Assembly (NCBI GenBank): GCA_005281725.1
Contig: SSBO01000008.1
Span: 2,604,001 to 2,668,000, forward strand
Direction: 5' to 3'
Source: Wuchereria bancrofti
Taxonomy: Eukaryota > Nematoda > Chromadorea > Rhabditida > Onchocercidae
DNA: 64,000 nt
Shown: piece by piece, positions 54,451-64,000 of the stretch
Numbering within the stretch: position 1 is the first letter of the stretch
Layout: every line of letters starts with the position of its first letter
The notes under the pieces: generated by a model
Database searches by the model: none
Seen by the model: the letters and a program-made list of their open reading frames with translations, nothing else
Told to the model about the DNA's origin: nothing
Translations under genes and position numbers: made by a program

Positions 54451-57400
54451 AATGGAATAAAAAAGAAGTAATAGCAATGACATGAAAATATCTCTCTGTA
54501 AGGAAAACTATTTTTTGTTTTAAAGGATTAAATTAATTTTGATCTTTTCTAAATTCATTGCAATTCATCGGAAAATATTTTGTTAATGCTATTTGTTAGA
54601 GAAAATCTGATTTTTTTTTTCAGCTTTTTAGTGAATTTAGAAAAATTAATTAAGCAAAACAGATATTATTTGATTTGTATTTTTTAATAAATTACAAAAG
54701 ATTTTTGATTGTTATATAAGTTTGATTAATTCATTTTATATGATTTTACATATGCGAAATATTTGTAGACGATTTGAAAAGAAGACATACCTTTCACAGA
54801 TGTCACATTAAATGATATCATAAGAGAATGATCGATTAAAAAAAAAAAAAAAAATCTTGCAAATATTAATGCACAAGTGCTATAAAGCTTTCCTCAGTCT
54901 AAATACATTTGTAAATATCAATATTTATTTGTTTACATAATTTTTTGTTTATTCTTTTTCTTTTGTTTATTCTTAAAAAATGAACTCTTTTCTATAGAAT
55001 GTAATACCTTGGACAATTTATTATTCATTAATATTTTAGTCTTTTTTTTTGAGCTAATCATTTTAATAGTAAATCATTTTAATAACAAATTAGTTAATTG
55101 CTTAATTAAATAGTTATTTTTTAAAATTTTTTTTTTATTTTTTTTTTATCAAATTTTTAATCCATCAATTATTTATGAAAATTTCGACAATTTTTACTTT
55201 ACAATTTATGAGTTGTTCTAGCTTAATTTCTTATGTATTAGTTTTTATTTACCATTTCCACTACTTCTTCAATAATTGTATTTATATTCTCAAATTAAAA
55301 TTTCCCCATTAAATGTATTATTTGCTGTTGCAAAAGTAAACATTTCATTGTAATTATAGCAGTCTATGTCTTCACCTAGCTTACAAGGATAACATAAAAT
55401 TCTCTTAATTCTTATTCAAACACAAATGGTTATGCTAACATCATTGGATTAACATCAGTTTATTTACTTCGCGCACTTCATTTCATTTCATTTTATTCCA
55501 TTTCAATTTTAATGTTTGCAACTTTGAGCTATGATAATCCAACAAATGAGATAGCTTTACGAATTTTCTTGAATTTTAAAATCTAACATGTCTCTTTTCT
55601 TCACATGTTTTCGTCTCATCATCCTTTTTTCTCCCAATGATCAATAATTTGAATTTAGTTTCGAGAAGAAAAAAAAAAAAGAATTCATTACGAATATTTA
55701 AGTAACTGCATTAGCAGTAAGTTAAAAAGCAATTAAAGCAGTAAGTTAAAGAGCAATTAAATGTGTATAGTTTACACATTTAATTGCATGCTTGTTTCTT
55801 ATGTAGCAGATTTAAACAATAGTTTAAATTTGCTACCACATTGTTATTTAAATTAGCGGCGAATTGATTATTCATTTTTCGAAATCAAAGTTTCATATTG
55901 GCATTTTGATACATTTAAAAAGTATTTATACCGTAATTTAAGTTTTTTTTTTTTTTGCATTTTTTTAAACTAAAAATTTAAAATGTCTGGTGTTGCTATT
56001 CAGTATAGCTGAAGAGAGGTACTAATGTGTTAGAGCATAAAAGACATCTGCAAGAGTCTTGTGAAATTCCATTTTCAACAAAGTTTTTCATTTAAAAGCT
56101 TTTTAGAATATTTATTTGTTTTTTTTTTCTTCTTTTGCTTACTCATTTCCATATCATTGTATAAATATTTCACTCTTCGTTTACATATTTTTTTCACACC
56201 TTTTCGTTCCATCAATTTAAATTTCGAATTTTGATGGACACATAAGTTTGTTGACATATGTAAGAGAATTTCAAAACTTATTTATATTCATTAAAATGAA
56301 CGACAAAAGGAATTATATTGTTTTGAATGACTATTATTATTCTATGTTTATTATCATATTACCATCATTGTCATCTTTAATTGTCACATTCATTAAAATA
56401 GATGACAAAAAGGATTATGGAAAATGTGACTGCAGCATACTTTATGGCATATTTTCAATCTAGATTCTAAGTTAAATTCTAGGTCAAGATCTATTCACTA
56501 TTCAGTTGCTTCTTGATCTATCCATTCCAGTTTTGTCTGCAAATACATTATCACTTTCATCATATTATATCAATTTCTTTTATCACTAATTGATACTTAC
56601 AAACATGTTTTTCTATATCATAGCTATCGCGTTTTTCTTTTTTCCTGTGCTTCGTTTTCAATTCATTATTATCTTTTGATATGATAAGATCAATCAATGT
56701 GATAATTTTAATTGCGGTAACTAACTAAGTACTATTGCCTTGCATAAGTTTCTTCTTATTTTGTATCCTGAAATTTTGTAATAGAATATAAAATTCTTTA
56801 TTTTCAGTTTTTACCCATAATATTGCACTCATCGAAGCATATCATTGTGATCATAAAAAATCATCGGCAAATTCCTTTTCCTAACATCCTATTTTCACAT
56901 CGTTAATCTTTGGAAATACTAATTCCTCAAAGAAATCTTCTAATTTTACTAGAGACCTTAAAATGTTACGAGTCACGTACGTGATCTATTTGTTATATTA
57001 TATCTGTTACAAATAGACGATACTAATAGATACATTTTTTACTCCCTTATCATTTTATCAATTGTAATCAGTCATTTCTTCTTTCAGAGAAAATGCTCCC
57101 GTGTTGTATCAAAGATCATTTTTCCCAATATTTCAACCATTCTGAAGTGTAAATTAATTTGTGCTATAGATGTAAGCTATTGAAAAAATTTTTTTTAACC
57201 GAAATTATGTATTTTTTTTCAATAATTGAAATTAAACCATTTTGTGATATTCAGGAAGAATTAAATAGGAACCAAAGCCTATTTCATTTATTATTTTGTG
57301 CCCATCTTTTCGTACTTTAATCCAATTGGCATATTCGATAAGCACTTTAGGCTTACTTTAATAGTTTTATATGTTAAAACCAATTTTATATTCATCGTGC

Positions 57401-58337
57401 AATTCTTTTTTTCTTTTTTTTTCTTTAAAACTATTTCGAAAGTTTTTATTCTGCTCATACTTTTTCATATTTCATAATTTGCTTCATCATAGCAATAATT
57501 TAATTTTTCTTCATTTTATTCTCCTTCAAACTCTTCCTTTCAACAATTCATGCCTTTTTTGAAATATAAAAAATTTAAGCTGATTATTTGTCAATGAATT
57601 ATTAAATAAAACAATACAAATGCAATTAAATTATCACTGGGCGTTATTGTATATTTAAGCAACTTTTATTTATTTAACACCTTTTGTTAGCTTAGCTCAA
57701 TACCTTTTCAATTTCGCCTACTTTTTTCTTTTCTCCTTTGCTACTAATAAAAACTCTTACATTCTTAATTTGTAACCAATTCGCTTAAATTTATCTTTCT
57801 TCGTTTTATTACTACTCTACCAGGTTTATTTTAACAAATCTTTACTTTCATCCTTCTTTCTTTTTTCTCATGATCGATGCTTCTATCTTATCATCTCAAA
57901 AAATTTTCATTTTCTTTTCTACTTTCCCAATTCCTCATTTTAATTCGACTTTTTAAATTTCTTTTTTTTTTCTAAATTTTCTTTAAATTTCTTAGTTAAT
58001 TAATTAATTCTTTAGTGCCATATATTCATTCATTTATTACTCCTTTCAATTCATTCAATTCCATTCAATATCGAAGAACAGTTTACTTCTAATGATAAAG
58101 AAGTGTCTATGCTTAGCTTTCCTAATATCATCTAATTAATTGATTGATTGATTGATTAATTAATTCGTCTAGAAGTAGCATTACAATGCTCGCTCGTCCA
58201 TTGCTTGTCTTTGTTCACATTAATATTAACCTCAACAACTATTTTCTTTTTCAGTTTTTCAAATTATTAACTCTTATAGCACATCAAATATCCAGAAAAT
58301 GAACATATTCCATACCAATCAGAATCTTATGAATGGA

Positions 58338-58406
58338 CCGGATAGGATTACTAGATGTAACCGGATAGGGTTACTAAGTGTAACCGGATAGGATTAACAA
58401 ATGTAA
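58338..58406. repeat. Three tandem copies of a 23-bp unit
   Basis: The unit starts CCGGATAGG and ends TGTAA. The copies begin at 58338, 58361 and 58384 and differ at a few positions in the middle. Confidence 0.9.
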
Positions 58407-58727
58407 CCTACATTTAATGTATCATCATCATCCATCTTGCTGACAAAGAGGAAATTGATTGGGAATGAGTTCATCTGCACTGAATGAATAATAAATCCAT
58501 CCCATATGTGACCTGAGTAATCGATTTCTTATTGATCGATTCTGAAGACAGAATCTTTCCTACCGGTTTCGTATGCAGTACTACCGGTATTGCTCTTCCT
58601 TTCACTTCCATAAAAGCCAAAAAAAAAAAAAAGAAAGAAAGGCGGTGTTATTCAACAAAATTGTATTATTAACCAGTTGGGGTTGTTTACTTGATTAGTC
58701 AGGCGTATAATGAATGCCTCGTCAACC

Positions 58728-58787
58728 ATCGAGTAAAGAAAGTAGTAAGAGATGAGAGGCCAATACCGAGTAAAGAAAGTAGCAAGA
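58728..58787. repeat. Direct repeat CGAGTAAAGAAAGTAG, two copies
   Basis: Two copies, near 58729 and 58768, about 39 bp apart, within a stretch of relatively high complexity. No gene is recognised around them. Confidence 0.7.
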
Positions 58788-59235
58788 CCGCATTGGCTCA
58801 TTAGTATTCTATGACCTTTTTAGTTTTCCTCTGGGACAAAATGAATATGAATAGAAAAATATACCTCTACCAGTTCTACTATACTAATTTCTTTTTCTTG
58901 GCAAAATATTTCAGGCTTTTATTTCTTCTCTATGAAAGGCTTCTTTGCTTCTAGTTTAAATTAATGGATTGCTTTAAAAATAAACGGTATAGTCTCATTT
59001 GCTATAAGCACAATTATATTAGAAGCGATGCACTATTGGAAGGATTTACTTTCACTTATTGATATTGCAAAGCCTTATGACAATTTATAGCCAAAAAAAG
59101 ATATGGCTCAATGATATGAGCCAGAAAGGATATCTTCCAATACTAAAAGGACAACTTGGCTAACTTAATGATTTCTTCTTGTGCGTACTTTTCCGGAATA
59201 TTTTATGGACAGAGAAGCAATGGGACAAAACTGAA

Positions 59236-59492
59236 CATACACACACGACACACACACACACACATACATCTACACACCCACATACACAATAATAAAATTA
59301 AACATTTCCAAGCATTGAAGCAAATTGCAAATGTCCCATTGTGCGCCAATATCATCAGAGCCGCCGCCGCCCGCTCTTTGTTAGCTGTGTTCGAAGATGG
59401 ATGTGATCGGAAGACACAGACACAAGGATACACACATACACATACATACATACACATACATACACATACATACACATACATATATATATATA
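59236..59492. repeat. Two CA/ACACAT microsatellites flanking a GCC-rich core
   Basis: CA-type repeats at about 59236-59290 and ACACAT/ACATAC repeats running into TA repeats at about 59419-59492. The intervening 130 bases are relatively GC-rich and include GCCGCCGCCGCC near 59360. The 116-codon plus-strand ORF spanning all of this is mostly His-Thr repeat and is not called a gene. Confidence 0.85.
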
Positions 59493-60320
59493 TTTATGTA
59501 ATGTAGGAAATGAATCGATTCCTTTTCTTTCAACTCAACTTTGCCACTTATCATTATCACATGTGATGTGCTGTTTTTATTGTCATTAAATGATAAGTGT
59601 CATTTGCTACTGTGTTTCAATAAAAGTATGTTTATTTTCTAATCGTTTAGTATTTACGCTCTCTCAAATTTCTAATTATTTCTTTACAACATAAATTTTT
59701 TTTTTTTTTTTAAATCATTTAACAAATGAATTTCACGCTGATAAGACTAACAGTAAGAGATAAGCACATTTGTTGATGTATATTCATTGATCATTTTTAT
59801 CGATAAGAAATGAATTCGTAAAGTTAGTTATATCTAGGAAGTTAGTTTGTTAAAGCATTAGCTTAATTGATTTATGATGAAATGTAAATTTTTGTTTCAT
59901 ATTTTTCAATGATTTTTTTTTTTTTTTTTTTTTTGAGGGCTTTTTAGATGGTTTATTTGTTCGATTGAAATGTAAAAAACTGCTTAGTATGATGGCAATA
60001 TTGGTATGAGATGGTGGCAATTATTCATCAAAAATTAAATTTTGTAATAAAACCGAAAATGCTACGGAAATTTGAAAAATTATGATTGTATTACGATGAA
60101 ATCATTTTTATGCATTCTTTTCTTGATCATATCCTGATTTGCTTTTATTTCTAAAAAATTTTTAGGTTAAGGCAAATTTTTGCATAATCTGGAAGAAATA
60201 TCTGAAAGAAAAAAAAAATACAATATATATAAGAAAGATGAATTTATTTGGTTCATTTGCTTTCGTTTATAGTAATTGTGATCGGTTGAAGGATATTTTC
60301 CGGTGAACTGGAAATTTTTC

Positions 60321-60360
60321 CTTTTTCAATTATTTGTAATCTTTTTCAATTATTTGTAAT
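60321..60360. repeat. Perfect 20-bp tandem duplication
   Basis: The sequence CTTTTTCAATTATTTGTAAT is present twice back to back without a mismatch. Confidence 0.95.
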
Positions 60361-62185
60361 CAGTACGGAATTTTGTGATTAAGAAACAATTTGATGATTA
60401 TTCAGTATGATATTTTAAAATAATGTAGAATTATTCTTTTTTCATTTCATATTTTACATATATGTAAAGTAAGTTTTAGAAGAGAAATAGTTTGAAAAAG
60501 CTTTCGTTCTTCCTCCGAGTGCTATTAACTACACAAAGCGCAAATGACAAATTTTTTTTTTTGAAAATGGTTTTATGGCTTTTTAATAGGAATGACAAAA
60601 ATTTGAGCAGATGAGGGATTAGAAGTGAAGAGGTAAGGACTATCTATTTCTCGAGTAAAGAATGCATTTTTCATATAATTAAACTTTTTAACAAAACGAT
60701 AATTTCGTAACCAAACATTATCTCATTTTTAGTAAAATAAAAAAAAAAAAAAAGAAAATCCATTCATCATTTTCTCCTAAATTCCTACTTTCTTTGATCA
60801 AATATTTTAATGATAATTGAAATAAAACCACACCTTATTATATTCTTCATTTATTTTAATGGAAAATTTTAGTTGCAACTAAAAATCATTCTCAATAATC
60901 ATCTATTATTAATCTTTAAAAGTTAAATTTATGAAACAAAATCACAATCATATCGTTGTTGTGTCATTTCTTTCACTTACATTTTAAATGTTAATCCATT
61001 GGGAAATAGATCTAAGGCGCTGATTATATTCTTATTTGAAACATTTTATTGCAAGATTGTTTCATTTTTGAAACTTTCAAATCTTTCCCACATTTTTTCC
61101 AATATTTATAAATGAATTTTTTCTTTTTCATCATATATATTTGATGATAATGCGAAAAAAAAAAATTTTTCTATCCTTTTTATTGATTTACTATTTTTTT
61201 TCTTTCTTTCTTTCGTTGACATAATGACCTTTGTTTGACTTTTTTAATGGTCATTCTTTCACTTTTCAAGGGCATATCAAAATTTTCCTTATCATTCTTG
61301 ATTGATTACACTGAATCTCGATCATTTTCATGTCGGCAATGTTCAGTAGATTAAATCTGCATCTGTTTTTCACTTTTATCTATGTTTTTCAAAGTCATAA
61401 AAATACCAATCTTTATTTGCTGATAAGTGATAAACCATTACTATCTCATTACTAATCACTTCTTGTATCCCTATTTTTATTTATTTTTACTTTTTTAGTC
61501 TAATTGTTTGAAGCATACTTTTCTTTCATCCCTTTAATTTGTCGATATGCATTTCAATTTATCTAATTATCATATTTCGCGATATCTTATCTTTTGTATG
61601 ATATCTTATCTTATTTGCATATTTCATCTTTTCAATTTTTTCTCTCAGATTGTAAACAATTTCTCCCATAGCAAAGTTTTTAGTGATAAAAATAATTTCT
61701 GCTAGCCTGAATGTAAAACGGAAATTATTTTTTTCAAGCTATTTTTTTTTAAATTCCGTTTTTTTTCTTAACGATAGCAATTTTTCCATTTTTTTTTTTT
61801 TTAAAGCAAACATTACTAATTGAGATTTTTTTTTTGATGCGGAAAAATTTGCATTTCATCAAAATAGAAAATGCAAATGATACCGATCAAATGGAAATTA
61901 GTTGGTGCATCATTTATATTATGTCATTTTCATTCATTCTTTTTGCATCCAACGAGGAAGGATTGAAATTGTCACATATTTAAATATTTTGATTTTAATT
62001 TATGTTCCTCTTTGAGACTTGTCTTTCCTCATTTTCTAAATTTTGTCATCTATCAATGTATTCTAGACAGGTAAATTATATTTGCTAGTACAATTTGCAT
62101 CTTTATCCTGTGTACATATATCACTCATATAATTCAAATTATCTTTTTTATTACTTTTATATTTCATATGACTCAGCTAGTATTA

Positions 62186-62206
62186 CCTTTTCTTTTCAGG
62201 TAAGTA
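62186..62206 (+). promoter_or_regulatory. Juxtaposed 3' and 5' splice sites (zero-length exon, possible recursive-splice point)
   Basis: A pyrimidine tract and CAG acceptor (CCTTTTCTTTTCAG, ending at 62199) is followed at once by the donor GTAAGTAA. This is the form of ratcheting points that split long introns. It lies in the T-rich region ahead of the plus-strand first coding exon. Function is inferred from the motif alone. Confidence 0.35.
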
Positions 62207-62285
62207 ATTCTAACATTCCATTTGTTCATTTATTATTTGTTTCAATCTGAAGGAATTAGCCTGTTTGTGATGTATTCGATCTAAA

Positions 62286-62523
62286 AAGCTGCGCAAATGT
62301 TCAGGTTGAATGAGCTGCACAAATGTTCGGGTTGAATGAGCTGTGCAAGTGTTCAGATTGAATGAGCTGCGCAAATGTTCAGGTTGAATGAGCTGTGCAA
62401 ATGTTCGGGTTGAATGAGCTGCACAAATGTTCGGGATAAATGAGCTGCGCAAATGTTCGGGATGAATGAGCTGCACAAATGTTCGGGATAAATGAGCTGC
62501 GCAAATGTCCGGGGTGAATGAGC
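62286..62523. repeat. 26-bp minisatellite, nine copies
   Basis: Nine consecutive units of 26 bases beginning near 62286, 62312, 62338, 62364, 62390, 62416, 62442, 62468 and 62494, then a four-base partial copy. The unit is close to GAGCTGCGCAAATG followed by TTCGGGTTGAAT. Variable positions are limited (GCGC/GCAC/GTGC, CAGG/CGGG, TTGAAT/ATAAAT). Since 26 is not a multiple of three, the minus-strand ORFs across it are artefacts of the repeat. Confidence 0.95.
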
Positions 62524-63760
62524 AGAGTTTGATAGATACGTATCGATAAAATGAAGGAGGCAGCCCTCATCGATAGATACATTCTTCTCTCTCTTTTTCA
62601 GTTGCTCATTTTATGGTTAGACGATGACATACTCTCTGCTAGTTTATCATTTTTTCTTTTTTTTCAATCCTATTTGACAATAAAATGTCAATTAGTTTGA
62701 TAATTAAAAATTAAGATGAAAATGAAATGAGTTTATATGAAAATAATCGTTAAATTTTCATAAATTATCATTTTTGAAATTCTTTCAAATCCTCACTACT
62801 ACTACTATCATTCAATGATTGTTTTGAAATTGAGAATTGAGAAACACATTGAATATTAGATATCGTAGAATTCTTATAATTTTTCAATTTTCTTCCTCTT
62901 TTTTTTTTCTTAATTTTATAATAATCACTTCTTAATATTATTATCAATTGAAAATGTATTTTCTCTCCGTGACATTACTTGTCAACTGGAAATTTACATT
63001 ATTTGTCAGCATGAAATGGAACAAAGAAGAAAAAGATGTGATAATGATATTTTGATAAAAATTGAACTTCTCTTAACTTTCTAACTTCAATTTAAAATAT
63101 GAATTAGGAAAGCTGGCTAACTTTAACATTAAATTCAATTTAAAATATGAATTAGAAGAAGACTGTGTAATTATTTCTAAATTTTATTTGTAGTACTTTT
63201 TGTTTAAGTAAAAAATTACATGAAAATTTTGTAAAAAAGACTAAAATATAAAAGCCTACTATAAAAGTATATTAGAATATTTCCTTGGATACAAATTTCA
63301 ACTAAAATAAAAGTAACTTTCTGAGAAAATTTGATTGGAGAGTTGTGCCTTACAAATTTTCGGCACATTTTTTAATTTAGCGCGCGATGATTGATTCTTT
63401 AACCTAATTGCCATTTTTCAAATATCATTTCCCACCATTCAACATTTTTAAAAATCATTGAATATAAAGTTATCATCTGCTTAATTTAATTCATTTTTGG
63501 AGGTATCACTAAACAGTGTAATTGTTCGTTATCAGTTCTTGTCATTATCATTATTAAAATCAGCAATTTTCGCAACTTATTAACGTATTTTTTTATTACA
63601 TTTGAAAATGTATTCATTGAATTACATTAAAATGATTTTAAATTATACATTTCATTGCATATTTTATTATCATTTTATACTGTTTATGCAAAAATGTTGT
63701 CATATGCTTTCGTAAATTCATTTCCAAAAGCGATAATTATTCAGTAATTTTCTTTTATTT

Positions 63761-63763
63761 CAG
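63761..63763 (+). promoter_or_regulatory. Possible upstream acceptor of the right-edge gene
   Basis: CTTTTATTTCAG is a consensus acceptor 85 bases before the ATG at 63848. The following bases carry stops in the frame of that ATG, so they would be leader sequence. It may be an alternative to the acceptor at 63841-63843. Confidence 0.4.
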
Positions 63764-63847
63764 TGATGTTTACTGTTCACATTTGCGCTACGGGTGATCT
63801 CAACTAATTAAATTAGTGAGATTTTTCACGGAATATTTTCCAGAATA

Positions 63848-63854
63848 ATGTCCG
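63848..63854 (+). CDS. First coding exon of a plus-strand gene running off the right edge
   Basis: TATTTTCCAG ends at 63843; four bases later ATGTCCG is followed by a GTGAGT donor at 63855. This gives a two-codon plus one-base first coding exon (Met-Ser), a common nematode design with a trans-spliced leader joined just before the ATG. The rest of the gene is outside the window, so the product is unknown. The evidence is splice grammar only. Confidence 0.45.
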
Positions 63855-64000
63855 GTGAGTATTACTTCAAGTTTCATTGCACTTTCTGTTACATATACAA
63901 TTCATTGCGTAAATTTATATAAAAAATTTTACATAAGAAGCAAATGAGAAGGAACATAATTATAGCTAATTGCATAAATTTGATTGATTGATAAATTAAA
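63855..64000 (+). other. First intron of the right-edge gene, truncated
   Basis: AT-rich sequence after the GTGAGT donor, with no acceptor-exon pair recognised before the window ends. Confidence 0.4.

Larger units (their letters stand above)
54451..63763. other. T-rich region without convincing coding exons, possibly a plus-strand intron
   Basis: About 9.3 kb with a clear excess of T over A on the plus strand, as expected for the U-rich intron of a plus-strand gene. It contains minisatellites, CA repeats and short tandem duplications listed separately. At 62186-62206 an acceptor and a donor are directly joined. A plus-strand first coding exon sits at 63848. Confidence 0.45.

Noticed and set aside
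62286..62523. CRISPR-like array
   Set aside because: The copies are contiguous without spacers and the genome is eukaryotic.
62210..62582. Minus-strand ORFs with repeated HPEHLRSSF-type peptides
   Set aside because: They come from the 26-bp minisatellite, whose unit is not a multiple of three, so all frames repeat; there is no start context or splice support.

Overview
This window looks like a stretch of a parasitic nematode nuclear genome, most likely a filarial or related clade III worm. It is very AT-rich and full of A/T homopolymers, and genes are split into many short exons with U-rich introns and TTTYAG-type acceptors. Several start codons lie a few bases after a 3' splice site, as expected when a spliced leader is added in trans. 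The cuticle collagen and the KCNL-type SK channel also fit a nematode. All gene models were built by hand from both strands by matching splice-site phase across exons; no database search was run.

Layout, left to right. Five complete or partial genes lie on the minus strand, and one gene on the plus strand begins at the right edge. (1) About 1.2-3.7 kb, perhaps with a first exon at 11.25 kb: the 5' part of a SCYL2-like pseudokinase whose 3' end lies beyond the left edge. (2) 13.1-27.3 kb: a small-conductance Ca2+-activated K+ channel (KCNN/kcnl). It has 19 phase-consistent coding exons plus an alternative first exon at 18.6 kb, giving predicted proteins of 703 and 506 residues. (3) 27.3-39.8 kb: a gene-poor region with a 50-N assembly gap. 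(4) 39.8-41.4 kb: a complete five-exon cuticle collagen of 298 residues. (5) 43.4-51.9 kb: a TPR protein matching SKI3/TTC37 (SKIC3), the scaffold of the cytoplasmic Ski RNA-decay complex, in about 22 exons with one probable GC-AG intron. (6) 52.9-53.9 kb: the complex I subunit NDUFB4 (nuo-6). (7) 54-63.8 kb: a T-rich region without convincing coding exons but with minisatellites, CA repeats and a juxtaposed acceptor/donor site. (8) 63.85 kb: a first coding exon on the plus strand.

The genes do not form a pathway: they cover membrane trafficking, excitability, cuticle, RNA turnover and respiration. No rRNA, tRNA, CRISPR array, intact transposon or viral insertion was recognised. The points most worth a second look are the two alternative N-termini of the SK channel, the GC-AG intron and an unresolved exon junction in SKI3, the alternative 3' end of nuo-6, an isolated hairpin downstream of the collagen gene, and the possible recursive-splice site at 62.2 kb.
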